From Branchiostoma belcheri (taxonomy: Eukaryota; Chordata; Leptocardii; Amphioxiformes; Branchiostomatidae): 64,000 nt of DNA. Shown piece after piece: positions 36,597-49,739 of this stretch. Location of the stretch: positions 372,001-436,000 of the forward strand of contig NW_017802480.1 in the NCBI RefSeq assembly GCF_001625305.1, in the 5' to 3' direction. How positions within the stretch are numbered: the first letter of the stretch is position 1; every line of letters begins with the position of its first letter. The notes below the pieces were generated by a model. It worked only from the letters and a program-made list of their open reading frames with translations. It had not been told where the DNA came from and made no database searches. The translations under genes and the position numbers were made by a program.

Positions 36597-39500
36597 GTGA
36601 GCTCGCAAGTGTTCACGGTCTACCTGCGCATTGTTCAAACTTCAGTCAAGCTGTACAGATCCCAGCGGGCGGTTTAAGTGTGTGGGTGAGTATTACTGAC
36701 TTGTTTCAGGTGTAAACATTACAACACTAACTCATAGTCATTACTTCCTCGTATAATAGGAAGGTGCTTTCCATTGACACCTATATATGTTTAAGCGGTA
36801 GGTCACCGGAAGTTGTGCAACAGGCTGCCTGACTCATTTGTATATACAGAAAACAACCGGTGACAAAAAGTCAGCAGGTAGGGAATGGGCCACATATCGT
36901 GCTGGATTCTAGTGTAAGGACCACGCGTTTCCTCAAGGCTAATAGACTTGAAGGTACGTTTACAGCCATTTCTTTGTGATATCGCCGTTGGTGTGGATAA
37001 AGCTTTTAAGTCATGATACTTAAGCTAACCAGTGGAGTGTACATTATACACTGTTCCGTAACATGGAGGTAAGAATTTGGGAACCTTTCCCAGTATATGC
37101 ATACATCGCGATTGAGTATAAATGTCTTGTCCATTATCATTGTAACAGTGTACCCATATGCTGCACAATGTACGCGATCTATAGTGGCTGAATAATATAC
37201 TGTAAGGGGAGATTTCGTGAGGTAAAAATCAATCTACCCCCCTCCCTTCTCAAAAGTCTGATGTAGTTGTACCGCTTTGGGGTAGGAGATTATCAAAGGT
37301 AGTAATTACCAGTCATTCACTTGACCGACGGGGTTAATTGGATTATACTTGTTACTACAATTGTTCATGATACTTGTGATTTGTAGTTCTACAACTTGTT
37401 GCTGATCGCTATTGTGTTACTGTTTTTTTTTCTGGCGGGTTACCTCTTTAGCCCATAAATTGTACAAAATTCTAGTGCCATAGGAATTATCATGTAGATA
37501 GATAACGTCATTTATAACAATCTGAAACACAAAATGAGCAATATATAATTAAAATGTGATCCACATCCACATCTAATGACCCATATGTCGAGACGTGTAG
37601 ATTGACGTCTGTACATATGAATTTTCCCCATATAATTAAGAAACATTTCGTGTCACCACAAACGTACGCCAGTGTGCGTATGTGAACTCGCACCTACATC
37701 GTAAAAGTAAAATACGTCACACATGTGTGTAGGTGTGCTGTAGGTGGGGCCTTCTTAACAGTATATATATATCTTGATTTATTGGTTACCTTCATTTTCA
37801 AAGATGCTATTTTTTGTCTAAATAGCAAGGTAGGTGGTGTCTGCTTGGATATAGATATATACAGCCTTCACCAGTTTGTGTGAGGAATCGTTGTTAACGT
37901 CTAGATCTTTTCCGGCAAAGTCTGTTAGAAAAAAAAACTCACTAATGGGAGAAGTTGAAGGTAACGGTAATTTCCCTGCTTAAAGTTGAAACAGTCAATA
38001 TTGTATAGGCGCCGCAGCAGATGTTATAAAGTCTAAAACATGGCAAATACAGAATACAATAGAAAACGCATCGTTAGAATTATCATAAGATGATATGTGG
38101 TGTTGTACATGACACAGCACCTGCCAACTTCTAGTAACCGAGAGATCGTTATCACGCATATCCGTTGGTAACTCTGTCACACGGTTTCTGGGAAGCTTAA
38201 TCAGTTTTTTGGCTGGGAAAGTGCCAGGGCTCGGCAGGAAGAAGCCACCTTTGTTGTGGTTTTGGGTTAACCCACAGTTATCCTGACACCTGGACAAGAT
38301 TGGACATGTCTGTACTTTGTAGGGAGTTGGGGAGGGGGGTTAGGATGATAAACATTCTCTACGACAACACTCTTAATTGAACAATCGTTTATAGATATCG
38401 ATTATTGGCTTTCGCTGATTTGATTAACGATATTTTGAAAGGGAGGACAAAGGTTGGGGCACGGTAGTACGAACTGGTACAATGTGGCACGCGTCCAGCT
38501 TACACTGAGCCCTGCCCGAGGGTGGGAGTGTTTCATGCCACATCCTTGTCAGATCACATTCTGATCTGTGTCAATTGGCACAGCATCAAAAACAGATTCT
38601 ACAGAAAACATCTGCCTCCTTTGCGAGAGGATACGAAATTTACTTTTACAGTACCATTCTTTTCTCTTTTACTACACTGAAACAATGACAAAGATACAGA
38701 ATCGTGTATGTTATCACCGCATCAGTGATTTGGGGCAGAAGGCTATGTAAACACCTTTTGGCAGTCTGTACCTGCACCACCGGTTTTCTGTATAAAAATG
38801 GCGACCGCCAAATGACCCCCGACCTCTCTGTAAGTGTGTAAATGGAAAGAAGTCAGGAGTGTGTCCTCTTCATAGACTACACATGTATGTACTGTTTCAA
38901 GCCAACGGTTTAAACATGTTACACGAGGTAGTGGTTAGATTAAAATAGATATTCCATGCTAAGAATAACACAAGGAATATGGGTAATATAGCTTACATTT
39001 AAGGTAACAAATTTGTCCACTATATCTCGATAAACGCTCAAAGCTGTTCAACCTTCTCTCCGCTTGCTCAACAGAATTTGTTACATTTAATGCTATAGAC
39101 AAATTAAATTTCATTCTAGAAGGTAATAACCCTTACAAATAGGTAAATATATCAAAGAATGTTTAGACCTTAGAACAAGTAGTATGAGTTGATTCATATA
39201 TTGTCTTGTATATTTTGTTGTATTTGTCTATATATCTACATGAATTTACGAAAGTCGCTGTACTTTTGTTGTGTAAATTAAGTTGGGCGCATGGGCATAA
39301 CACTCGAAGCTACTGTACAGACTGGGTTTATTTCGTTTCGGAGAACAAGCCAATGAACATAACCTTATTAGGCATAGGACACCGTGATAATGAGAACATT
39401 GGAGCACGTCTTTTTAGAATTGCACGGTCAACATCCTGTCAAAAGATAAATCTTTAAAGATTAAGGTTTAATTGAAAAAAGAACAATCGACGTCCTGTAG

Positions 39501-39645
39501 TTCATGATATGCCCTTCCGCTTTTCAAGGAAAAAACGCACATCCTGTATATCCAGTAATATACTATAGATAGCAGTCTATTCACAGTGATCTCTAGACTT
39601 CCTATATTAACTCGAGACATTTGTATAATACTTCAGATCGTTGAT

Positions 39646-42600
39646 ATGGTTGATGAACATCAAGACGTTAATCATCTGGCTGAACAACTAAAGAAGCAGA
39701 AGATGTCGGAACGAAGATACAGATCCCACCAACAACAACAGCAGAAGAAAAAGGTCTACCACGTGCTCACACCAGAGGCAACCATCGGCAATGCTCCTTA
39801 CACTTCCCCAAGTATCAGTGTCACATCCACAGGGTCAGATGAAGAGGACTGCATCACACCGACTAACGGGAGAGTTCTGACCATGGACGAGGAACACAAG
39901 GAGATCTCACGGCTGCTGTACGCACTCCGCGCCGCGACAGTCAAGGAGAAAACACGGTCTATGGTGGCAAACCAAAGGGCGGCATCAAGTTATGCGTATG
40001 TATTGAATTGTTACTGATACTTTCACAGATACCCTGTATCATGGTGTTTTGGTCTATAGTAGCACACTGGATACTTGGGCAGTTAAACTAATCTAGCTAA
40101 GGGCTTACCCACATCATAAGGTGAATAACGCAGCGACAATCTCTGTTTTAGTAAACATTGGGCCACACATTTGTGCAAGCACATAGAAAATGAGGTTGTC
40201 CATTGCTAGTTGTGTGTTTTACAGGATCAGTGTTGGATGCGTTTTTCTTTAAGACAGTTAAAAGCCATTCACTATATGTTTATACAACGTTAACTCTATG
40301 ATCACATTGTATATAACGTTATTTCATGCCATGAATTAGTTTCTGTGCCATTATGTGTGATCCTTTACCAAGTCAATCATAATTATAGTCCTTTACCAAG
40401 TCATTCCTGTTAGACTAGCCATCAAGCTAAAGGGCATTTCAATAAGAATTCGTAAAGACATGTCTCCTTAATGTCCTGTCGTTAGATCCAGGATCGACAG
40501 GCCCGTATCCGACTTCGTCCCTAACAGGCACACCAGCCTTCCCCGGACCAACCAGCACCCCACATCCGCCGACACCAGCAAGTCCAGCTCCATGCCTCAG
40601 TACTACAAGAAACGGCGGCAGCAGGAAGATGACATCACCACTTCCAGGGAGGACCTGAACAGGTCTCTGAAAGCTCTTGAGGACTCCTGTAAGGATCTAC
40701 AACGCCTGACGTCATCGACGTCGTCTCCGGGACAGGAACCGTGGTAGGATCGTTAAAATTTGAACAATAATAATTTGCAATTGGACGTACATGTATTGTA
40801 GATCACATATCAAGTGTTGGTAGATTGAAAAATTTTACTTCTTCTTTGCGTTTTGGTGTCCAACTTCAACCTGTTGGTGACTCACACTTAGAGACGGACA
40901 AGTAATGAATTCAAGTATATGTAATGACATGGCATTATCTTCTTATTTAGTATGAATAAACAGGTAAATATAGTGGTTTTAACAGAGTAAAAGCAAGGCG
41001 TATGATTATATCACTATATCCTGGGTTTAACTACCGTCTAATGTTTAACTATCTGTGGTATACAATTTAAACGCACACGCAATTTGTCTACTATTGAGTT
41101 ACTGAATTAATGTTCAAAGCGTAACTGACTTGTTATGTCTCGCAGGATAACCAGGGACAGGGCAGCCTCCTTCGACCCACGATCCTTATTGAAGAAGAGG
41201 AAGAACAAGTTGACTGTTCCAGTGCAACGAAGGTACCTAAAAGAACTAGAAGTTTCAAGACGTTTTTACCTCCTGTATATATACAAAATATTCAAATGTA
41301 TCGAGTAGTACGCTTTTTGTTCTATTTGTGCAAATTTTCATGTATCTTATGTCTGTATGTTTGTCTTAAGCAAATCTCAGCGTTCTCCTCAACGATCGCC
41401 CCAGCGAAAGAAGCAGGCAAAGGAATTCGACCTCCAAATAAGTGAATCTAATCTATGGAGACGAAGGAGGTAAGGCCAATAGATATGTTTCATTTCTTTT
41501 CATTATTATGAATACGCAAAAGAGACATAGCTGGAGCATCTTCTATGCAAATTCTTACTTGCCACTTACATAAAAGTTCTAAAATACGGTTGTACTGCAC
41601 GAGCACACAGTAAGATTTGGTCACAGTAAGATTTGGTCTCATGCAAGATCTATAGAGTCTCATAAAGAGCTTTTTTTCTTTTGTTTTTCTAGGAAAGGCT
41701 CACGGCCGTCCCCAATAGGAGCTGAGGATCCAGGTTAGCTCAGCCTCATATTATTTTTCATGCTGTATTTTATGACAACAAGGCTTGACTGTGCCCATGA
41801 CATTCGGTGCAGGTTTATACGTTTTAAAACATCATTCGCTATGATCACACATTAGTCTTGCATGTATGAATGTCGCCGACAATTAGCTTTAAAAGATGTC
41901 GACAAGAAATTAATGAGACCTCCTATCTTTGTTTCAGATGCATTCATGTATGACTCTCCAAAGAAGCGGTAAGTTATCATGCAAAACATATCACCAGTGG
42001 TCATGACATAAAAGGATTCATAAAATGTATGATTGGCTCAATTCAAATGTAACAGGTTGATGTTATTCAAACAAAACTAATGTTTTGGTTCTCGTTTTAA
42101 ACTATTATCATATCCCCTGTAATATTATTCATATCATGTCATGTATGTGTTCTACACAGGCATTCGTCTCCATTCGACTTCTGGAGGCGAAGTGAGCACA
42201 ATCACAAGCCTCACAAGTGCCACTCTTGCAGGTAGGAGACTATTAGAATCATTACCGTTTGTTGTCATCTCGGTATGTTAAACATAATACTATTTCAGTT
42301 TTAACATAATACTGTTTCAGTCGTGATCTAGTAGTGACGTATAACAATCTATTTCAGGCGCATTCTGACCGAGAGCTTTGTGGAAGGAGCAGGCAAGAGA
42401 TGGCATCGAGAGGTAAAATTAAATACATATTAATGTCAGTAAGATTCCTATTGTTAAAACCTCAACGTAATACAACGCAAAGTAATTTGTATCAGGAACA
42501 TGTATGCATTTTGCCAATAATGTTTGAAGGTAACCTTTTATTTATTATTTTTTTCAGCATTTTGTATGTGGAAAGTGTGCACTGCCATTTGAACTTGTGG

Positions 42601-43465
42601 GCCAACCTTACTTCGAGTTCGAGGGAGTCCCCTACTGCGAGAAGCATTACGACGAGGTACGAGATGCCCTGCATTATTTGCTTATTGAAGAAAATGTAGA
42701 TCTTTGGAAACGTGGAATGAAAAATAATTAAACGTATAATATGACGTTATGACTATTGGAAAGTCATGGAATCATGGACCTGCACTAAATCTATTCTGCC
42801 TTTTATTTAAAGATAAAAGACTGACTTACATGTAGTTTCGTGTATTTTGCAGCTGGTTGCTGACAGATGCTATCACTGCAACGTTCCAATCACAGGGGAT
42901 GGTAGGTGCCATTTGAATCATGTTATCTTTGCACAAGATAGGACCCTACTATGCCTTTGCATCATTAGTAGCTTAACAAAATCACCACATTATGAAAACT
43001 GATTATATTGAAAATTCTTGCCTTTTCAGCCGTGAAAGTGTTCAACAAAGTATGGTGTGAGGACTGCTTCACATGTCCCTTCTGCGACATCAGATTTACG
43101 TTAAAGTGAGTACTATAATAACAATAACAGTTATATATCTGTCCTTATCCTCAGTGTAATATCAAACGTATTTTTCTTTAAGCATGTATAAATATTGGAA
43201 TGCTATTTGCTTGCGTTAACATGCATACCCGGTAAAGCTAAGGTATCCATAAGATATCTATCGCATAGGTTGATAGCAGCGTACTAGAGTAATATCTTCT
43301 TTGTCATTTTCAAACAGGACGAAGTTCTTTGAGTTCGACATGAGGCCGGTGTGCAAGCGCTGCTACCTCTGCCTACCTGATGAGGTTACAGGCAGACCAA
43401 AGAAGCCAACCATCACCAACTCGTTCATGCCACTCATCTGTGGATTTGGTGGCAAGAAGAGATGA
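39646..43465 (+). CDS. Gene C: two-LIM protein, PINCH LIM4/5-like
   Basis: Twelve exons: 39637-39995 (ATG at 39646), 40486-40743, 41146-41232, 41371-41469, 41693-41733, 41938-41968, 42160-42231, 42358-42412, 42558-42656, 42853-42901, 43030-43105, 43318-43465; 454 residues, all phases agree. The N-terminus has two short helices, MVDEHQDVNHLAEQLKK and MDEEHKEISRLLYALR, then a basic Ser/Arg-rich linker with SPQRSPQRKK. Two LIM domains close the protein. The first has CHSC, RWHREHFVCGKC and YCEKHYDE; the second has CYHC, VWCEDCFTCPFC and FFEFDMRPVCKRCY. The WCxxC knuckle and EFDM-PVCKRCY end match what I recall of PINCH LIM5. The first intron enters in phase 0, so an upstream exon may supply the true start. 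It likely acts in adhesion or the cytoskeleton by family analogy. Confidence 0.85.
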
Positions 43466-44099
43466 GACATGTACTCACCATGTAGCAAAGATCCCCAATA
43501 GACGTTAGATGTGTATAATCATACTGTCAATGTGGCAGATATTCACCCGTGGTAATCCTTTGATTGTTTATGGATATGATAGGTACATAAGAAAGTGCCT
43601 AGACATTACAAAGTTCATCATTCAAGGCAGTCAATGTACAGGCTGGTATCCTATAGGACTTAGTCAGGTTCAAGAAAGTAATAGTAGCAAAATAACATTT
43701 AGAGTAGGAGATACATGATGGCTTCTATTTTATGCTTTAATAGAGGGAAAATAGTTGTAGAGTAATGTATTACATTGTATAAGCTGAATGATTTATTTGG
43801 TAATTGGTAACTAACATTGATGTAAATGTAAGCATGGTCAAATGAAGTGCAATTACAGTTTTGTTATTACAGGTAAGGTAATATCCTGTATATCTTTGCT
43901 ATGTACCAGGATTCTGTATTATCATTTAAAAACACAATACAGTGCAATTTAACAGGTATTGTGGAAATGCTTATTTAAGTATTCATAATATTATTTTCTA
44001 AAGGAAGAACCTTGTTTCAGTAACAGGTAATATTATATGATGCCCATTGCCATAGGCATGTTGTTGACTGTCGTCAACATATATGTGCTTGGCTGTACC

Positions 44100-44105
44100 A
44101 TTAAA
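44100..44105 (+). terminator. Possible poly(A) signal of gene C
   Basis: ATTAAA 635 bases after the stop, followed by the GT-rich stretch TGTTGGGTGTGTTG. Confidence 0.5.
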
Positions 44106-45297
44106 CATTTTTACACGGAGAATGTTGGGTGTGTTGTTATCACTGATACGATGGTTAAGTTAAGGCATATCGTTATCAAGACACACAGAATGGATCCGTA
44201 GTTGGTATTTATCCACGAAAATGCATTATAATTAACGTTTGTTTATGGTGCTTCATAAAAGTAACGTGTACCTTCCGACGCATCGTGAAGACACTAAGAT
44301 GAAGTACCAGTAAAAAGAAGAATGATGGAATGTCAGCACCAGTAGGCAGGTGGCGCTGCACTCAAGACAACGAATTGAAGATCTATAACATATGAGGTTA
44401 AAGTACAATTGCACTTGAATCTTGTCACCAAGCGCAACCTTGTACATCCTTATATCCTGCTAGATATCCTAACTCAAGGTATGGACTAATATTTATCGAT
44501 AGCATATACGACGTCGACTTAGGCAACGACTAGATTCTTACGTTCCTTATAACTATTTTACATAAAAGCTTATCAGAGATTTTTATCTCAAAAGGGGGCA
44601 GGAATCCACCGCCTTAAGGGCAGCATTTTACATGCTTGACATGAGGATAACCCTGCTATCTAACAAAGAGCGTCTTCAATCTCAGCTGAATAGATGGCAT
44701 TCCATTCTAAACAATGCTGCTTTCAGGACTCATCGCATGTCAGATTTGACGGATTGATGGAAGAGTACTAGCTAGGGGGGCGGAGCTTCGGAAAGAATGT
44801 TCACGGGTCACATCACTCACACGTATTGTCGGCAGGGGGCCAGCGTTGGGTTGTGTATATAGAAGAGTTATTATCTGATTTCTTGTGAAGATAACCAAAA
44901 AAACGTAGAACAGGATGCATAGTTGAGATTGTCTGTTTTAAACATACATTATTGAATTACAGAAACAACCTAGAATTGTTACTGAAAATAAGGGCTGAAA
45001 TATAGTGTAGAGGCTTTTATGCATATGTTTAGGTTAGACAATGCGAAATCTTAGTACATAACAACAACTTTTTAAAACTCTTAAACCAAGGTGGAGCCTT
45101 CACATTTCAAAAGCTCTTCAAAAAAATTATTGAAATTATGAACGACAATGCAGTTGTATGAGTGATTGTTCCAATATTTGAAGTAATTGCATTGTCTAAA
45201 TGCCCCCCTTCTCTCTGTGATTTTAATTGACGGTTTCTCAACCACCTGTAACCAGTGAGAGTGGGGGTAACGAGGTCTTGTGTACACACAACAGTAA

Positions 45298-45379
45298 GGC
45301 CGCCATTTTGTCTGTACCTCGCCGTAACCAACAGTGTGTAAAGATATCTGCGTACAGTTGATGCCAAAACGTGACTGCA
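45298..45379 (+). promoter_or_regulatory. Gene D promoter-proximal region with GGCCGCCATTTTG
   Basis: The motif (45298-45310) is the reverse complement of CAAAATGGCGGCC, matching the YY1 consensus, and lies 82 bases before the gene D ATG. YY1 sites of this kind are common near transcription starts. A second copy in the other orientation (CAAAATGGCGG, 45657-45667) lies in intron 1. Confidence 0.5.
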
Positions 45380-48088
45380 ATGGAGGCTGACGATTATGTG
45401 GGTAATGAGGTATAGGTTATATGTGATAACAAAAGTTTATCATTACTTTTCCCTGTTTTGTGTGTGAATCTATGGTCTTAAATACGACAAGTGTCACATA
45501 CGGTTTCACTAATTGGCTGCGGTGGTATTTCATATGCTGTAAATGAAAGAATAGTATGAAAGTTCTTAAGAAGATTGTATAGGTATGAAAACCTTGCGAA
45601 CATTGTAAACCTCATGACCCTTGAAAACAGATTGTAAACAACAATAACCTTTAACCCAAAATGGCGGATTATTTGTCTAATGATCTAAAAGAAATGCAAA
45701 AGATATGTCAAATTTTGATTGATCCTTTAAAGGTCTCTCGCATTCGACCCCTGTATTCGTTGATAGTAGACTCACATCTGGAATATGTGCGACATAAGCA
45801 TTACCGTTAAAGGTATTACACTTCATTGACCCGTGTACAACAACCTTATTGTTCAGACAAGGGCAATGGCATTGGCAGTAAAGGTCAAATAGAACAGATA
45901 ACGATCTTGTCTTACATTGTCGACTTTTCGTCATTACAGGTAAGGTACATACTTCGATAACCTTGGTTTGAACATGTATGGTGAATAATAGACACCTATA
46001 TGAAAAGGAAGTCATGCATAAAGTCTAAGATCTTTAAACGTTACCTAATAACAAAAAGTATATTTATGTGTACTTGTTAGTTTGGAGGGTACTATCACCA
46101 TGCAAGGTTATTGCCAGGCGCCCCCCTCCCCCACCTTGGCTATGTGTTTTAGTGTGAAAGATGTTTTATAGATATCGCAAATGAAATATATCTTATATCG
46201 TTACAGACCGGTCACATTCTTGACGAACACCAAGAAATCTGCGTCCTGATCAACAAGCTCAGGAAGGCTGCCAGCGAGGACCAAAGTAGACCCAAGTAAG
46301 CAATATGTCTGCTATGTATCTACCTGAAGGCCGTTTAGTATCTACATTTCTATGGGTATTTGACTGCACATGCTTTGTAAAATATGCGTCATATATTCAT
46401 TAATTATGTTTATATCGTAGTGAGATAATTAGGATCCAACATCATTACCAGATACTGGTATCAAATCGATAATGATCAACTGTTGCTTATGGGGGGGAGG
46501 GGGGAGCATACTGTATCGCACAATTCTCGACAGATAAACATACTACTTAAACACATTACTACTTAAACACATTACAAATTACTAAACATACTACTAGACA
46601 CATGTATACATGTACGCTACATAATAGGAAACCATTAGTAACAAGATGAATTGGTAAACCAAAGCCAATGAAGGGGGAGGTAAAATAAGGTATCGACTGT
46701 GTTTAATATATTGCACTAGGTGTAGGGTGTAGTTGCATATGTACACATTGTCAAAGATTGCAATATCATTTGTAACATTCAACAATTGTTCATTGTTTCA
46801 TGCGTAGGAAGAAAGCCCAAACAGAAAAGTCGGTTCACCAAAGAGCCATGGATCACTTCCTAAACTTCCGCCCGACCCCTGGCATAATGACGATAGACGA
46901 GGAACACCACGAGATCCTCCGTCTCGTGAGCGAGCTGAAGAAGATGTGTCGCTCGTACGACTCCGCCCTGACGCCGGAGAGACCGACGGAGGAGGACGTC
47001 TGGAAGCTACGGTCAGACGATCCGATGGACGATGATGACCCTGGACCGGGCTACGAGAAGATTAGGGAGAGAAGACGCCCTCTCTATGACACTGTGGTAA
47101 ATAATAACTTCGTTGCTTTAAGATGCACTCCCAAGACACACAAATAAGAGATAGAACTCATAAACCTAGCTTGTGTGTTTAAATGTGTTAATAGACAGAG
47201 CAATGCATAGTAGGGGGTTTCAATATGTCTGCCTTTCATAGCATATATATATAACAATATTGATAACATTGATTGTTTCAGAAACTCCCCAAAGAGGATC
47301 TCTGTCATCACTGCAACGAGCCAGTCTCTGAACAAGGCACGTTGATGATCAGTTAATCATCTATAAAGTGAAATTTATAAGTAAGAATTAATAGTTAATC
47401 CAAAATCAACGTTAACTGTAATGTTTCTTTTTCTATAGGTTTATCTTTGTTTTCCAAGACGTGGTGCGAGGACCATCTGTTTTGTGCCTTTTGTAACGAC
47501 GAGCTGTCCCTTGAGTGAGTGAATATGTTCATTTGACATAAAAACTACATCAACTTCTTCATATTGACCTTTATTTTTATATTGATGTCTTGTCAGAAAG
47601 GGGGAATCTTTTTACATTGAAACTGGCATCTTCATAACCTTGCCATTACACATGTACTTGATTTATTTAGTAATTATGACATATTTTGCAAGCCATTATG
47701 CCAGATGTCTAAACGTTCCAAGGTAACAAAAGCTACCTAAATGTGACATAGTGTGACTTATGCCTTTTACAAATTGTTCTGTAGGTTTTTGTTCCTTGAA
47801 ATCGACCTGCGGCCAGTCTGTGCGAGATGCTACATGGTTGCAGAGAAAGGACGTGGAGGACGTGGCGAGGTGAAGAAATCCTCAACCTTGGAGAGAATGA
47901 AGTCCACCGGATCGGCCAGCGGTGTCAAAAGGTCTAACAGCCTTGTACGGAGCTTTAGAAAGAATGCTAAGAAGGTCCACCTGCCTGGTACTTTACTTAG
48001 GTCTGGGCAGGAATCAGAAGAAGTGGCTATAGGAGAGGTCAATCCTTTGTCAGATGACGAGTTCCTATGGAGGGAGTCTGACGGTTGA
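45380..48088 (+). CDS. Gene D: short single-LIM protein, PINCH LIM5-like
   Basis: Six exons: 45380-45409, 46207-46295, 46808-47096, 47282-47336, 47439-47514, 47785-48088; 280 residues. Exon 1 encodes MEADDYVGNE and joins exon 2 in phase 0 at the same protein position where gene C has an intron. Two D-E-H helices follow (ILDEHQEICVLINKLRKAA and TIDEEHHEILRLVSELKK). One LIM domain remains: CHHC, TWCEDHLFCAFC and EIDLRPVCARCY. The tail is basic and Ser-rich (KKSSTLERMKS, RSNSLVRSFRKNAKK), with RxxS-type phosphorylation-like sites, ending acidic. The intron after exon 4 starts with GC instead of GT. The gene is a shortened relative of C. Confidence 0.85.
47337..47438 (+). other. GC-AG intron in gene D
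   Basis: Exon 4 ends GAACAAG followed by GCACGT, and the next exon starts after TATAG at 47439. Genes B, C and E have GT donors at exactly this place in the LIM domain (phase 1), so position and phase are secure and only the donor dinucleotide differs. Confidence 0.7.
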
Positions 48089-48578
48089 CAACAATATTTT
48101 TACACACATAGGTGTCAAGAACATGACACGAGTATGTAAAGAGTATGTAAGAAGGACTTAACTGATTTCACTCTCTCAGAAGACATTTTGTAACAAATAC
48201 GCCACCTATTTCCGGCGGCCAATGCCATCGATCACGTTCAATAATGATCCTTACCTATATTTATTGTCTCCTAGATTCTTGAAAGCAATAGATATCCTAT
48301 GTGTGATGTCAGATGCCTGGTTTTGTAAAGTTGTGGGTATAGGCTACTATTTAGCATAGCATGGTGGAATTCTGGTAATAAAAAGACACCAGAGAGGTTT
48401 TCGTTTAGATGGTTTTTAAACAGTTTATAATGTTATTAAAGGGTTTAAGATTTATTTTCTACCAATATGAATATTAATCAGCGGCTGAAAAGGATTATGT
48501 TATTACATTTGACATCATAGATAAAGCACTGAGGCACATAGTTATGTAATGCTGCAACACTTCTTTTTCTCTCTTTTG

Positions 48579-48584
48579 AATAAA
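48579..48584 (+). terminator. Possible poly(A) signal of gene D
   Basis: AATAAA about 490 bases after the stop codon. Confidence 0.5.
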
Positions 48585-49645
48585 CATGGTTCTATGGTCA
48601 CAAACGTCTTATCTCAGAGCATGATTTAACGATTAACTATGAGATCAGTTACTGTGTCATTATTTAGCATTGAAAACACATATATAGCACTAACGATTTC
48701 CAAATTAAGGAGGTCAAGGCGTTAAATAATTCAATATAAATCATAGCCTCAAATCATATCTTCAGAGTATTGACCACAGCACAATATGATATAGGGCTCA
48801 GTCAGTGCGACTACGTTTTGCCATTTAGCTCTAAGTGGTAAAAAGGTGTCATAAGGACAGGTTAGGAGGTAGAAAAGCTGCAGAGGACATAATGACATAA
48901 TCGGCAGGGACCTGTTTGGCCACTTCAAAACAACAATGGCGGCAAGTGACAATTAAGAAGGGGTCAAAGTTCACAGCGCTTACAAATTACAAACATAAAC
49001 AAGGGCACGATACTGTGCGATACTACATACATTCCAATTAACAAAACCAAAGTGATTCACAGAAATATTCACAGCTATAATACAACGATGAATATGACTG
49101 ATAATTTATAATTATGGATAAGGTAAATTGAAATGTTGGCCACACCCTTTGGGAGTTGACCTGATTCATTGCAATATGCGCGCCAAAAAGTAACCCCCCG
49201 AATATGATATGATATTGCTATGAATAGAGGACATTATGCTGATTATGACGTTGGCAACTATCAAAGAGATATTGTCCCAAACAACAAGAAACAACAGCTC
49301 GAAACAAACAAGATACAGGTTGATGGATTGAACAGCTGAAAACAAGCATGGCATTGTAACCCAAACAACGTACAGCGCTCACGTCACACGCAGTTGTGAC
49401 CAATCAGATTCCGCCCCTGCTCTTTAATCATACTTACTCATCTGCAATATGGTCGCAAAAAGTAGCATACAATATCACCAACTATACCAAAGCGTTTCAA
49501 TCTGTGCTTGTTAAAGCAGTCGTCTAGATTTGAATCCGTTGCAGTTTGAGATCAAACTGCAGAGGTATTGGTGCATGACCAAACTGTTCTGTTGACCGAC
49601 TCCTCCTGTTCCCAACGTTTAAGCACTAGCCTCGGGGGAAAGAGT

Positions 49646-49739
49646 GAAATGGCGGCCACTTTTCCCTCCCAGTTCTAACACGAGACACGGGACCATCGGA
49701 GTTTTCATCGACCTGTGCTGGCAATAGACTGTTTACAGA
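49646..49739 (+). promoter_or_regulatory. Gene E promoter-proximal region with GAAATGGCGGCC
   Basis: YY1-like motif 94 bases before the gene E ATG, in forward orientation; compare the reverse copy 82 bases before gene D. Confidence 0.45.

Larger units (their letters stand above)
32616..39645. other. 7 kb spacer between genes B and C
   Basis: Holds the 3' UTR of B, a SINE at 34.8 kb, short AT-rich repeats at 35.85 kb, a possible first exon of C at 36.5 kb and an ATGGCGACC motif with TATAAAA at 38.79 kb. No other gene could be supported; 37000-38780 and 38840-39636 show nothing specific. Confidence 0.6.
43466..45379. other. Spacer between genes C and D
   Basis: Holds the 3' UTR of C (to about 44130) and the promoter region of D. 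The part from 44150 to 45200 shows no supportable gene. Confidence 0.6.
48089..49739. other. Spacer between genes D and E
   Basis: Holds the D 3' UTR and the E promoter region. ACAATGGCGGC lies at 48932-48943 and GAAATGGCGGCC at 49646-49657; no gene is supported in between. Confidence 0.6.

Noticed and set aside
38791-38829. TATAAAA plus ATGGCGACC and a GTAAGTG donor as the first exon of gene C
   Set aside because: A start 25-30 bases after the TATA box would leave an exon of only about ten bases; kept only as a motif occurrence.
44580-44760. Suspected DNA-transposon relic
   Set aside because: No terminal inverted repeats or transposase-like frame could be shown.
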